A DNA stretch of 47,486 nucleotides from CAYYYG01 sp964591375 (lineage in GTDB: Bacteria > Patescibacteriota > Microgenomatia > UBA1406 > GWC2-37-13), in contig CAZQAU010000011.1 in assembly GCA_964591375.1 (NCBI GenBank), positions 1 to 47,486 on the forward strand. The letters run 5' to 3'. The position numbers and the translations under genes are program-made. The notes below the pieces were generated by a model that was given only the letters and a program-made list of their open reading frames with translations, was not told the DNA's origin and did no database searches. Shown here piece by piece: positions 16,469 through 26,070 of this stretch. Positions within the stretch are counted from its first letter, which is position 1; each line of letters opens with the position of its first letter.

Positions 16469-16474
16469 AGGATA
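16469..16474 (-). promoter_or_regulatory. possible -10 box of uvrC
   Basis: TATCCT on the minus strand ends 5 nt before the ATG. It fits the leaderless pattern but matches the consensus less well; a TATAAA further upstream is an alternative. Confidence 0.4.
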
Positions 16475-16497
16475 GAATTTATTTTATACACCTATAA

Positions 16498-18309
16498 TCA
16501 AAAGAATATTCGCCTTAGATATCTCAAAAAAAAGTATATAAAGGTGATCGCAATTACAATAACAGAAATATATAAAGCGATTTTGTAATAGTACGGAACT
16601 ATTATAACAGCCCCCTGATAAATGACATTGTCAAAAACCGTTAACTGCAATGAGGCGTTTAACTGTTTTTTTACTTGATCCGAATAAATGGGAACTGAAA
16701 ATTCTTTGGTACCATACGGTGGCAGTGAATCTATAATAACTGAAGTTGTACCTACCTTTATATTTTTATGCGAGATTGTAATGGGTGTATTCCAGATATA
16801 TACATTACTTTTATTTTGAATACTAAATTTCAGATTACTTTTTTCCCGGTCAGTAATATGTGAAGGTAAATTAGCTTTCAGAATAGTCAGAGAAATTTTT
16901 TCCGCGGGTTTTTCGGAAATAACATCAACAGAGATATCTTTAGAATCTTCTAGTTTATATGAACCGGCGGGATACGGATATTCGTCATCTTTACCATGAA
17001 TGGCAAAGACAATATGATTAAGATCAAAAGAAGTGAAATAATCAATTCCCGATGTGTTTTCCCAGGTAGGATCAACCGGTTTCCATAAATCTGTCTCAGT
17101 ATCATAATACTCTGGCCAGGCATGCAACACATCAGATACCAATGATAGTGGCCTGAGTCGTTGATCCTGTGTAAATCCATAGCCTTCAATTTCTCTTGCA
17201 TACAATCCTTTATTACGAGCCAGAGATACAAATGTATCAGTAAATTCCGTACAAACTGCCAGATCAGGTTTAACCAGTGCTTCCTTTGCGCCCAGTCGTG
17301 TTAATGAGCTTTCTAGTCGTTCATAGTTATAACGAAAACTCTTAACGAGATGTGCATAAATCTCTGCTGCAGTTGATAAATCTGCTGTTGCTCCGGAACT
17401 ATTCGCATTCCAATATTTAGTAGATGCGTCTAAATATGATTTTTGCTTTTTTAATAACTCCCGTGTTACCGGCACTACTTCTTCGCGTGGGGCAACATGA
17501 AGTTCAGCATCACCTTTATAAAAGATGTCGATCTTTTGTTTCGGTTTAAGGTAATACCGTCCCAGCAGATTACCATCTTCGTCTATCTTCACTTCAGCAG
17601 GGGTAGGCTCAATCGAGTTGAGGTACATTTTCTGATATAAAGTATCGGGAGGAAACGCAACATCTTCATATACGGGTACCAGTTTCGGATTTTCAAGATG
17701 ATACTGTAAGTTCAGACTATAATATTGTGTACCGCCAAAAAGTGCATAGATGGTTTTAGATTGTGGATTGAGCCAAGTGATCTGGTTGCCATCAATAGTG
17801 TCGGGTTTTGGTTTAGCGATGGAAATTTTTTTATTGGTTGAAGGTGGCAGGTGAACAACGACTTTATACGAAGTAGTATTACTGATAGTAGGTAAAATAA
17901 CCTCCCAAACATTTCCAAAACGGCGAAATAAATTATCCTGCGTAAACTCCAGTGCAAAAGCATTCTTGGAATTCTGACCAAACTCCGGGTCATTAAAAGC
18001 GACGGTTATATTTATCTTTCCTTCTTTTGTTACTATATCCGGCTTAATATTTCCTTTCTGATCTGCCGCTGCGACATCGCTTATTTTAAACGTATCAGGA
18101 AACGTGAGACCAACTTTATCGACAAACTCTGTGGTTCGAAGATTAGTAATCAGTACTGTAAATTTTACGCGTGTTTTTAAAGTATCGTTATGTTCTGTGA
18201 CAAAATATTCAACTTTATAGTCATTTTTATATCCTTGGTCTTCAGCATGAACAGCGGGCACTATGAAAAACAAAAAAATAATACAAATTAATATTTTTTT
18301 CCAAGTCAT
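16498..18309 (-). CDS. exported transglutaminase-like surface protein
   Basis: A 603-residue protein with a signal peptide (ILICIIFLFFIVPAVHA), a long N-terminal beta-rich region (~residues 25-280), a transglutaminase-like core with the expected triad (Cys353 in DLAVCTEFTDTF, His396 in VLHAWPEYY, Asp413 in PVDPTWENTSG), another beta domain, and one C-terminal membrane helix (IALYISVIVIAITFIYFFLRY) followed by basic residues. The protein should be anchored with the catalytic core outside. Such cores act as proteases, amidases or cross-linkers; which applies here cannot be told. A TATAAT ends 5 nt before the ATG. It follows the LamG gene on the same strand. Confidence 0.88.
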   Translation of the reverse strand: MTWKKILICIIFLFFIVPAVHAEDQGYKNDYKVEYFVTEHNDTLKTRVKFTVLITNLRTTEFVDKVGLTFPDTFKISDVAAADQKGNIKPDIVTKEGKINITVAFNDPEFGQNSKNAFALEFTQDNLFRRFGNVWEVILPTISNTTSYKVVVHLPPSTNKKISIAKPKPDTIDGNQITWLNPQSKTIYALFGGTQYYSLNLQYHLENPKLVPVYEDVAFPPDTLYQKMYLNSIEPTPAEVKIDEDGNLLGRYYLKPKQKIDIFYKGDAELHVAPREEVVPVTRELLKKQKSYLDASTKYWNANSSGATADLSTAAEIYAHLVKSFRYNYERLESSLTRLGAKEALVKPDLAVCTEFTDTFVSLARNKGLYAREIEGYGFTQDQRLRPLSLVSDVLHAWPEYYDTETDLWKPVDPTWENTSGIDYFTSFDLNHIVFAIHGKDDEYPYPAGSYKLEDSKDISVDVISEKPAEKISLTILKANLPSHITDREKSNLKFSIQNKSNVYIWNTPITISHKNIKVGTTSVIIDSLPPYGTKEFSVPIYSDQVKKQLNASLQLTVFDNVIYQGAVIIVPYYYKIALYISVIVIAITFIYFFLRYLRRIFF

Positions 18310-18314
18310 ACTTT

Positions 18315-18320
18315 ATTATA
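18315..18320 (-). promoter_or_regulatory. -10 box of the transglutaminase gene, leaderless type
   Basis: TATAAT on the minus strand ends 5 nt before the ATG at 18309. Confidence 0.65.
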
Positions 18321-18360
18321 AACGTATATTTAAAGATAAAAGTAAGGTTTATATTCTTCT

Positions 18361-19755
18361 TTAACGCAAAATATTATTGATACTTGCGACAATAGTAGAA
18401 TAAGCATAGTAGATAAATCCATAATTATTTCGACCAGTCTTGGCAATCATTTCACGACTCCAGTCTCCAGGCATACAACCATTGCTGGCACGAACTTTAA
18501 AAAAATAAGCAGTATTAGGAGATAATGAATTAATAGTGTACGTTTGTACGCCATCATTACCTGTAGGACTGAATGATGTACCAAATCTTTCCACTTTGTC
18601 ATCATACCCATAACTTATTTGGTAAGCGGAAACAGGCTTACTTACCGGTGTAAAATACAAGGTTGCGGTATCTTTAGTTGTATTAATTTGAAATAAGTCG
18701 GGCTTTGACACAGGTTTTGTTTGCGTACATTCTAATGATTTATTTGTAGAAGTATTACCCGAGGAAGATGAAGATGAACTCGGTCTATTAATCTGTTCGC
18801 TGCCAAAATTGATAAAGGAATTACTCTGTGTTTTATATTCGGCAGCAATCCATGCTGCTGAACGTGCTGTGTCCGCAACTCGAACTTCGTCAATAATACC
18901 ATTGTATCCAAAATAATTATTGGGATCTTTACCTATGTAAAATTCATGTGAAGCAGCTAGCGTAACATTCACACCTGAATTACGTGTCCCTTCTAAATTA
19001 CCATCAATATACATATATGCGACCGATCCCTCTCTTACCCCATACAAGAAATGCCACTGACTATCATCTATTCTGGTACTACCGTATGCACCCGGACAAC
19101 AGGTATTACCTACTGCAAAAAAACCCCGAGCGTTGGCAAACGGGTCACTAACCATCAAATACCATCCCACCCGGTTATTGGCACTTTGATTACCAACTAC
19201 CTGCCACCAATAATTATTAGGGGTGGCAGTCTTAATCCAGGCGGAAACTGAAAAATTCTGATTTACCGCAAATTTATATATGTCCGATTGAGGTGTAAGC
19301 ACGCGCAGTCTATCATCAGTATTATCAAAATAATAGGCATCACCAATTTTACCGGTAACCTTATTCAGTATCGACATGCCTCCTTCGGATGTAGCATGAT
19401 TTGCTGTCGCACTACTATCTTTAGCTTGTGGTGCCGTGCCAGCCGGATTTTCTTTCAAGTGCCATACTCCTTTATAGCTCGAATCCCAAACATTAATGGT
19501 TGACTGACCATTAAGAGCTCTCGGATTACCATAATATAAATACATATAGTCTGAACTGGAGTTTGCATCAATCTGTGGAACTTTTACCCAGATAGATGCT
19601 TCCTGAAGCGATGTATCCCACTTCTCTATTTCAAAAGGGAGCATCGTTTGAGTGTCTGTATCAATAAAACGGATATCTTCTCCCTGCGACTGTGCTTTAT
19701 TAAAATCAAAATTGTTGGAAGTTAGTGTAACAAGAACAGGAAAATTCTGTAAATT
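18361..19755 (-). CDS. DUF2341/LamG/fibronectin-III surface protein, N-terminus lost in gap
   Basis: About 464 C-terminal residues are visible. In order: a DUF2341-type beta domain (FPVLVTLTSNNFDFNKAQ, DIRFIDTDTQTMLPFEIEKWD, YMYLYYGNP), a LamG/concanavalin-like domain (GVWHLKE, FSVSAWIKT, WHFLYGVREG, GIIDEVRVADTARSAAWIAAEYKT), a serine-run linker, and one fibronectin type III domain (AYQISYGYDD, YTINSLSPNTAYFFKVRASNGC). There is no C-terminal anchor beyond a weak hydrophobic end. DUF2341-LamG proteins are common large surface proteins in CPR bacteria and suggest carbohydrate or adhesive binding. The frame runs on across the N gap into uvrA, but that join is an artefact. Confidence 0.85.
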   Translation of the reverse strand, partial: NLQNFPVLVTLTSNNFDFNKAQSQGEDIRFIDTDTQTMLPFEIEKWDTSLQEASIWVKVPQIDANSSSDYMYLYYGNPRALNGQSTINVWDSSYKGVWHLKENPAGTAPQAKDSSATANHATSEGGMSILNKVTGKIGDAYYFDNTDDRLRVLTPQSDIYKFAVNQNFSVSAWIKTATPNNYWWQVVGNQSANNRVGWYLMVSDPFANARGFFAVGNTCCPGAYGSTRIDDSQWHFLYGVREGSVAYMYIDGNLEGTRNSGVNVTLAASHEFYIGKDPNNYFGYNGIIDEVRVADTARSAAWIAAEYKTQSNSFINFGSEQINRPSSSSSSSGNTSTNKSLECTQTKPVSKPDLFQINTTKDTATLYFTPVSKPVSAYQISYGYDDKVERFGTSFSPTGNDGVQTYTINSLSPNTAYFFKVRASNGCMPGDWSREMIAKTGRNNYGFIYYAYSTIVASINNILR

Positions 19756-19855
19756 NNNNNNNNNNNNNNNNNNNNNNNNNNNNNNNNNNNNNNNNNNNNN
19801 NNNNNNNNNNNNNNNNNNNNNNNNNNNNNNNNNNNNNNNNNNNNNNNNNNNNNNN
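19756..19855. other. assembly gap (100 N) between LamG gene and uvrA
   Basis: The missing sequence must hold the last ~55-65 codons of uvrA plus the start of the LamG gene and its signal peptide, so the true gap is longer than the 100 N shown. Confidence 0.95.
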
Positions 19856-22626
19856 ATCACAGTATTACCTTTTTCGACCAGTTGGTGAAGAGTGTTTAAT
19901 AGCTTTTGTACATCATAAAAATGGAGACCGGTAGTCGGTTCATCCAGAATATATACCGTCTTACCCGTATCTCGTCGGGAAAGTTCATTGGCGAGTTTAA
20001 TACGCTGTGCTTCTCCACCAGAAAAAGTGGGAGCGGCCTGACCAAGTTCGATATACCCCAGGCCTACCTGTTGCAAAAATACTAGTTTTTGATAAATTTT
20101 CGGATGATTTTTGAAAAATTCCATCGCTTCATCGATAGTCATTTTCAAAACTTCATAAATATTTTTACCTTTATAAGTAACTTCAATTGTTTCTCGATTA
20201 TAGCGTTTACCTTCACAAACATCACAGGTTACATATACATCAGGCAAAAACTGCATTTCAATTTTAATCAACCCGGCACCCTGACATTTTTCACACCGAC
20301 CACCTTTAACATTAAATGAAAATCTACCTTTTTGAAAGCCTTTTGTTTTCGCATCAACGGTAGCGGCAAATATTTCCCGAATTTCGTCAAAGAATCCGAT
20401 ATATGTAGCCGGATTTGATCGCGGTGTACGTCCAATTGGTGACTGATCGACTAAATATACCCGGTCCACATACTGAAAGCCTTCCAGGCGCTGAAACTGT
20501 CCCATATTTTCGTTGTAATACCCGTCTATATGATATCGAAGAGCAGGATACAACGTATCAACAACTAGAGTTGATTTTCCAGAGCCTGAAACTCCTGTTA
20601 CCGCAATAAGATTGCCCAGCGGAATATCGACATCTACATTTTTTAAATTATGTTCATTGGCATTTTTCAAAATTAAAGAGCCTTGTTTTTTGTTAATTGG
20701 CAGTTCCCGAGCGGAAATCTTACGCTTACCGGACAGGTATTGCCCCGTAAGAGAATCCTTTGATTTTCTCATTTCATCAATGGTACCGTGAAATATAACC
20801 TTACCACCATGCTTGCCGGCCTTTGGACCCAATTCCACCGCATAGTCTCCGGCTTCAATTGTTTCCTGATCATGCTCTACAATGATGAGAGTATTTCCCA
20901 GGTCCTTCAGGTTTTTTAGAGTCTGGATCAACGCAGAAACGTCTTTTGGATGGAGTCCGATTGATGGTTCATCAAGGACATACAGAACTCCGGTTAAGCC
21001 TGTCCCGATCTGTGATGCCAGACGAATACGCTGTAACTCACCACCGGAAAGTGTTTTGGCCGCACGTGAAATTGTTAAGTATGATAAACCGACATTATTC
21101 AAAAAAGATAAACGGGTAATGATTTCTTTTGTAATTGGTTTGGCCACCTGCATCTCGTAATTATTCATTATGTCCGGCAATTTATTTTGTAGATACTCGA
21201 TGGTCTCATGCACGGGTTTTTCAGAAAACTGTGCGATGTTTTGTTTGTCTATTGTAATAGCCAAAACTTCCGGCTTTAATTTTGCTCCTTTACATTTGTC
21301 ACACAGTTCTTCACGCATGTATTTTTGAATATCATATGCTCCATAGTCACTGGTATTTTCAAAATATCTGCGTTCCAGTTCTTTGACGATGCCATCAAAC
21401 TTTTCTACAATTGCCGTAGGTTTACCCATCCGGTTGGTACCACGAACCCGATAGGTATTATCCGTACCAAATAAAATTGCTTTTCTTTGTTCATCGGTTA
21501 ATTTTTGTATGGCGATATCAAGACTTATCCCCTCTTCCTGAGCCATCGTTTTAAGTAGACGTGTGTACCAGGTGTCTATAAAAAAGAATTTTGTAAATGG
21601 GAGAATTCCGCCTTCATTAATACTGAGTTTAGGATTCAAAACCAGATCCGGATCAACCTTATGAATCGTACCGATTCCCTTACATGTTTCACAGGCTCCA
21701 ATAGGTGAATTAAAAGAAAACATGCGTGGTTCAATTTCCGGAAGCGACAAATTACAGTTGGGACAGGAAAATTTTTCTGAATATAAATGCTCCCCTGAGT
21801 GTGCAAAGTCGTTTTTTCTATTTCCTTTAGCTTTCTCTTTTTCCTGTTGATATGTGCTGAGTTGCAATATGACCAAACCATCAGATAGATTAACTCCTTG
21901 TTCAACATCGTTATTCAAACGGGAACGGAGATTGGCCAGATATACTTCATCTTTTAAATCTTTATTGGTAGCAAAGACTGTATCTATAATAACCTCGATA
22001 TCGTGTTTATTTGTTTTAATGAGATCAATATCATCATTTACATCAAACTCTCTTTTATCAACACGCACTTTGTTGAAACCTTTACTGCGAACATTATCAA
22101 AGAGATCTTTAAATTCTCCTTTTCGCTGACGCACTATCGGAGACATAATCCGGAATTCATGGGGCTTAATTTTATCTGTTTCAGTCTGCCGCACCATTTC
22201 ATTTAATATTTTGCTGACAATTTCATCAACGGAAAGTTTAGTGATTTCAATGCCACAATTGGGACAATGGGGATGTCCAATACGAGCAAACAATAAACGG
22301 AAAAAATCATAGACTTCAGTAATGGTTCCCACTGTTGAACGGGGGTTATGAGATACAGTTTTCTGATCAATAGAAATCGAGGGTGATAACCCTTCAATCA
22401 GATCAACATCTGGTTTATCCATGATGCCGAGAAACTGGCGTGCGTATGCGGAAAGTGATTCAACATATCGGCGCTGGCCTTCGGCATAAATAGTATCAAA
22501 AGCCAGTGATGATTTGCCTGAGCCGGAGACACCTGTTATTACAACAAACTGATTCTTCGGTATATCGGCATCGACGTTTTGTAAATTATGCTGTCTTGCA
22601 CCACGGACTTTGATTATATTCAACAT
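19856..22626 (-). CDS. uvrA: excinuclease ABC subunit A, C-terminal end lost in gap
   Basis: UvrA is the dimeric ATPase that finds DNA damage and loads UvrB. The visible 923 residues contain two ABC modules: Walker A GVSGSGKSS near residue 32, signature LSGGELQRIRLASQIG and Walker B VLYVLDEPSIGLHP; then GVSGSGKST, FSGGEAQRIKLANELS and VYILDEPTTGLHF. Zinc-binding cysteines are present as CPNCNLSLPEIEP...CETC and CEKCQGAG...CDVCEG. The sequence stops at LHQLVEKGNTV, about 55-65 residues short of the usual end (~940), at the gap. It begins 23 nt after uvrB with no Shine-Dalgarno, so uvrB-uvrA are probably co-transcribed. Confidence 0.97.
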
Positions 22627-22649
22627 AGTTTTTAAATGAATGTGTGTAA

Positions 22650-24698
22650 TTATTCTTTTAATGCTCTAACCTTATCACGAATCTGAATCGCTAACTCAAA
22701 ATTAAGTTCTTCTGCCTGTTTTTTCATTTCTCTTTCTAATTTTTTAGCGACTTTCTTTTTGTCATACGGGGTCATTGTATCGGGCTTTAGATCTTGAAGA
22801 AAATCAGCGGTAACATCCGATCTTGGTCTATCAAACACCATGGCTTCTTCTTCGGTCTCGGCTATTTTTTCTCGCACAGGTTTCGAAATATTTTTTGGAG
22901 TTATATTGTGCTTTTTATTGTATTCTGTTTGATACTCACGACGTCGTCTGATTTCATCAACAGCTGCTTTGATAGATTTAGTTTCCACATCGGCATACAT
23001 GATTACTTCTCCGGTTATATTACGTGCAGCTCTCCCCATCGTTTGAATGAGTGAAGTTCTTGAGCGCAAAAAACCTTCTTTGTCAGCGTCAAGTATAGCA
23101 ACCAATGTCACTTCCGGCAAATCCAAACCTTCACGGAGTAAGTTAACACCGATGAGTACATCAAATTCATTTTTACGCAAATTATCCAGCACATCCGATC
23201 GTTCCAGAGTATGAATATCGGAATGTAGATAAGATGCCCGGACATTCTTCTCTTTTAAATATTCTGTTAAATCTTCTGCGGTCTTTTTCGTTAAGGTCGT
23301 GACTAATACCTTTTGTCCCCCAGGAACCCGTTTCTCAATTTCGGAAATTAGATCAGGAATTTCATTGGTTGATGGACGAATAGTAATTTCCGGATCGATT
23401 ATACCCGTCGGTCTGATTAACTGTTCTACTATCCCGTTATACGATTTTTGAGTTGCCGGTGGTGAGTTCTGTGCTTCAGTTTTAGTCATCTCCATTTCCC
23501 AGTCGTTTGGTGTGGCTGATACATATATAAGACGAGGCGGAATTTTATAAAACTCATCAAACTTTAGAGGTCGGTTATCATAGGCTGCTTTTAAGCGAAA
23601 TCCGAAGTCAATCAAAGTACGTTTTCTGGCAAAATCACCATTAAACATACCGCGCAGCTGGGGAACCGTCATATGAGACTCGTCAATAAATACCAAAAAA
23701 TCGTCACCGTATGCCTGTTTAAAGTAATCCAATAAGCTGTAAGGCGGATCACCCGGACGCCGGCCATCAAAATAACGGGAATAATTTTCGATGCCATTAA
23801 CATATCCAACTTCCTTCATCATTTCCAAATCATAATTCACCTTTCTTACCAATCGCTGTGCTTCAACCAGTTTATCCATTCTTTTTAATTCATCGGCTTC
23901 TTTCGCCAGATCTTCTCGTATCCGTTGTTCGGCCGGTTTAAATACATTAGGATCCATCATGTAATGTTTTGCCGGGTATACTACTATAGCACGCATTTCC
24001 TGTGCTGTTTCAGTGCCTGTTAGCGGATCAAAACGTGTAATTTTAGAAATTTTACCTGCATCCGAATATACTCGGAAACCAACATCATCATAGGCGGGAT
24101 AAATATCCATATGAGCTCCTCGGATACGAAATGTTCCCCGCTTAAATTCAAATTCCGATCGTTCATACTGAAGTTCTATTAACCGTCTTGACATCGTCAT
24201 CCAGTCTGCAGGGCTCCCAACCGTAACATCCAGAATAAATTTTCCGTATTCAACTGGCGATCCTATGTTGTAAATACACGAAACCGAGGCTACAACAACA
24301 GTATCTCTTCTTGTAAGAATATTCGTAGTAGATTGTAATCGCAGTTTATCGATTACTTCATTAATCTGTGCTTCTTTTTCGATATATGTATCTGTTGTCG
24401 GAATATAAGCTTCCGGTTGGTAATAATCGTAGTAAGACACAAAGTAAGAGACACCATTTTCAGGAAAAAAGTCCCTAAATTCCTGATATAGTTGTCCGGC
24501 GAGTGTTTTATTATGAGATATAATCAAAGCTGGCATATTGAGATTCTTGATCAGATTGGCCATGGTAAATGTTTTTCCCGATCCGGTAACGCCGAGCAGC
24601 ACCTGATTTTTTAAGCCATATGAAATACCCTGCGATAACTTTTCTATCGCCTGCGGCTGATCCCCAGTTGGTTTAAACGAAGAGTTTAATTTAAACAT
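22650..24698 (-). CDS. uvrB: excinuclease ABC subunit B
   Basis: DNA-damage-verifying helicase of nucleotide excision repair. The 682-residue protein has the superfamily-2 helicase motifs (LLGVTGSGKTFTMANLI, VFIDESHMTVPQ, YVSATPNDWE, LREGLDLPEVTLVAILDADKEGFLRS, QTMGRAARN), the damage-probing beta-hairpin (VSYYDYYQPEAYIP) and a C-terminal UVR motif (EREMKKQAEELNFELAIQIRD) that binds UvrC. Length is normal. It is the first gene of the uvrB-uvrA unit; TATAGT ends 5 nt before its ATG. Confidence 0.97.
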   Translation of the reverse strand: MFKLNSSFKPTGDQPQAIEKLSQGISYGLKNQVLLGVTGSGKTFTMANLIKNLNMPALIISHNKTLAGQLYQEFRDFFPENGVSYFVSYYDYYQPEAYIPTTDTYIEKEAQINEVIDKLRLQSTTNILTRRDTVVVASVSCIYNIGSPVEYGKFILDVTVGSPADWMTMSRRLIELQYERSEFEFKRGTFRIRGAHMDIYPAYDDVGFRVYSDAGKISKITRFDPLTGTETAQEMRAIVVYPAKHYMMDPNVFKPAEQRIREDLAKEADELKRMDKLVEAQRLVRKVNYDLEMMKEVGYVNGIENYSRYFDGRRPGDPPYSLLDYFKQAYGDDFLVFIDESHMTVPQLRGMFNGDFARKRTLIDFGFRLKAAYDNRPLKFDEFYKIPPRLIYVSATPNDWEMEMTKTEAQNSPPATQKSYNGIVEQLIRPTGIIDPEITIRPSTNEIPDLISEIEKRVPGGQKVLVTTLTKKTAEDLTEYLKEKNVRASYLHSDIHTLERSDVLDNLRKNEFDVLIGVNLLREGLDLPEVTLVAILDADKEGFLRSRTSLIQTMGRAARNITGEVIMYADVETKSIKAAVDEIRRRREYQTEYNKKHNITPKNISKPVREKIAETEEEAMVFDRPRSDVTADFLQDLKPDTMTPYDKKKVAKKLEREMKKQAEELNFELAIQIRDKVRALKE

Positions 24699-24703
24699 AC
24701 GAT

Positions 24704-24709
24704 ACTATA
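24704..24709 (-). promoter_or_regulatory. -10 box of uvrB, leaderless type
   Basis: TATAGT on the minus strand ends 5 nt before the ATG at 24698. Confidence 0.55.
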
Positions 24710-24803
24710 ACGAAGTGATATTAAACTATACATTGTAACAATTATTCGGACGAATTACTAGACAGAAATGGCTATAGCAGTGCATAGACTATCAGTCAGT
24801 CTC

Positions 24804-24881
24804 TTAATAGGACTCCGTACGATTGAGTACTTTTTTTAAAGAATCCATCAAGCTCTGACGAGTTTTTTTGTCCTTTAAAAT
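24804..24881 (-). CDS. possible C-terminal fragment of an unknown gene cut by gap
   Basis: The minus strand right after the gap reads ILKDKKTRQSLMDSLKKVLNRTESY and a TAA stop at 24804. Composition (Lys, Leu, Arg, Asp) is that of a soluble protein end. With only 25 residues and the upstream part missing, neither the frame nor the family can be confirmed. Confidence 0.35.
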   Translation of the reverse strand: MLKDKKTRQSLMDSLKKVLNRTESY

Positions 24882-24981
24882 NNNNNNNNNNNNNNNNNNN
24901 NNNNNNNNNNNNNNNNNNNNNNNNNNNNNNNNNNNNNNNNNNNNNNNNNNNNNNNNNNNNNNNNNNNNNNNNNNNNNNNNN
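24882..24981. other. assembly gap (100 N)
   Basis: A placeholder gap between the minus-strand fragment at 24804-24881 and the small plus-strand gene at 25006. A frame running through it is not meaningful. Confidence 0.95.
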
Positions 24982-25005
24982 CCTGTTTTAGTAAAGGAGT
25001 TTATC

Positions 25006-25143
25006 GTGGAAAATGGATGTTTCCTTACAATGTTGGCTTTTGCGTTGATAGTGGGATTTTTTTTTACCCGACTCGGATTTAGAGATGAAAAGCCATCTCA
25101 AAAAATTCAGCCGCCTAAAAATAAATCACGTACCAGAGGCTAA
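25006..25143 (+). CDS. 45-residue single-span membrane ORFan, GTG start
   Basis: Encodes a short protein with one membrane helix (FLTMLAFALIVGFFFTRLGF, residues ~5-25) and a basic, proline-rich cytoplasmic-type tail (QKIQPPKNKSRTRG). The GTG at 25006 is chosen because AAAGGAG lies six nt upstream; no ATG in frame has such a site. The positive-inside rule places the tail in the cytoplasm. I recognise no family. A 15-bp palindrome follows 38 nt after the stop, matching the arrangement of the other small SD-led genes. The upstream promoter is lost in the gap. Confidence 0.6.
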   Translation: MENGCFLTMLAFALIVGFFFTRLGFRDEKPSQKIQPPKNKSRTRG

Positions 25144-25181
25144 GATCAATTGCCGATCCTCCACCTCTTACCTATGTTTTT

Positions 25182-25212
25182 TTCACCGGTTTACAATTTG
25201 TAGACCGGTGAA
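25182..25212. other. 31-bp near-perfect palindrome
   Basis: TTCACCGGTTTACAA (25182-25196) is complementary to TTGTAGACCGGTGAA (25198-25212) with a single G.T. A T run precedes it on the plus strand. It could be the RNA hairpin ending the 25006 gene or a DNA-binding site between that gene and crtYc. Confidence 0.6.
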
Positions 25213-25313
25213 TACTCTACTTTTTAATACCAAAATATACGATATCACTAATAGTACCAGTGTGATAATCATTACATACTTTAGGTTGATATAACAGTAC
25301 AATATTCTCACAT

Positions 25314-25688
25314 ATGAATGCGCATTTATATTATCTTTTTTTTATATTACTATGCTGTTTATTTCCGGTCATTTACCTGGTCATCCACAGCAATTTTCGA
25401 AAAAAAAATAACATTAACATTATTGCACCAACTGTGATATGGGCATCTGTACCATACTTAATATGGGATATGGTGGCAAAAAGTGATGGTCAGTGGCAGT
25501 TTAATCCCCGGTATATAAGCGGAGTATATTTTTTTAATATCCCGATGGAAGAGGTTCTGTTTTTTATATTCATTCCACAAAGTTGCTTATTTATCTGGGT
25601 TATATTAAATAAATACCCCTCATGGAACGATTTTAGAAATTTTATTTTCCATCATCTAAAAAAAAATGATCCCCGCATATACTTATAA
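25314..25688 (+). CDS. crtYc: lycopene cyclase domain protein, CrtYc-like
   Basis: A 124-residue membrane protein with about three helices (residues ~5-24, ~37-52, ~78-98). It carries the signature of the heterodimeric lycopene beta-cyclase found in Gram-positive bacteria, and of the fused archaeal/fungal enzymes: Asp52 in LIWDMVA, WQFNPRYISG (61-70) and the catalytic-type PMEE (77-80) followed by VLFFIFIPQS. The second half is encoded by the overlapping next gene. The expected reaction is ring closure of lycopene to beta-carotene, or of a related carotenoid end group. No crtE, crtB, crtI or rhodopsin gene is in the window. A TACAAT lies 10 nt before the ATG. Confidence 0.8.
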   Translation: MNAHLYYLFFILLCCLFPVIYLVIHSNFRKKNNINIIAPTVIWASVPYLIWDMVAKSDGQWQFNPRYISGVYFFNIPMEEVLFFIFIPQSCLFIWVILNKYPSWNDFRNFIFHHLKKNDPRIYL

Positions 25689-25977
25689 TTCTATTAATGC
25701 GATCTTACTATCTATCTTGCTCGATAGGTGTCTGGAAACTCATATTATGCAAAAAAAGAAATTCTGGTTCCTTATGACCATAGTAATGATAATGACGTAT
25801 ATATTTGATAATACACTCATACGTATTGGTGTTTATAGTTTTAATTCAAAAGCGATTCTAAATATTTTTATTCCTTTTGCGCCGATTGAAAATTATTTTA
25901 TGAGCTTTAGTCTAATTAGTGGGAATGTAATTCTATACGAATGGAGATTGAAAAATAGAATACTAAATAATAAATAG
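25666..25977 (+). CDS. crtYd: lycopene cyclase domain protein, CrtYd-like
   Basis: A 103-residue partner of the preceding gene, with helices near residues 34-48, 63-85 and 80-95. It repeats the domain pattern: Asp48 in YIFDNTLIRIGVYSFN, then APIENYFMSFS with PIEN (73-76) at the position of PxEE. In the C/D type of cyclase this second subunit is required with the first. It starts 23 nt inside crtYc in the +1 frame. The overlap sits just after a run of nine A (about 25658-25666), so the pair could also be one fused protein split by a frameshift or sequencing slip. Translation as two subunits is the simpler reading. Confidence 0.72.
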   Translation: MIPAYTYNSINAILLSILLDRCLETHIMQKKKFWFLMTIVMIMTYIFDNTLIRIGVYSFNSKAILNIFIPFAPIENYFMSFSLISGNVILYEWRLKNRILNNK

Positions 25978-25979
25978 AA

Positions 25980-26066
25980 AGAAACGCTGAAGAACTACTC
26001 GAAAGCCGAAGTAATTTTTATCTGAGCTTGATCAAATAAATCTACAGCATTTCTTTCCTTCTTCAG
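25980..26066 (-). other. long-range hairpin ending the 26469 gene
   Basis: AAACGCTGAAGAA near the left end pairs with TTCTTCAGCG(G)TTT near the right end, closing a ~55-nt loop with further weak pairing. On the minus strand it begins a few nt after the 26071 stop and is followed by a T-rich tail (GTTTCTTTCTATTT), so it probably ends that transcript; read the other way it could end crtYd. Confidence 0.5.
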
Positions 26067-26070
26067 CGGT

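Noticed and set aside
24868..25143. A 91-residue protein spanning the fourth gap
   Set aside because: The reading frame exists only because N is translated through; a GTG with AAAGGAG at 25006 is the credible start.
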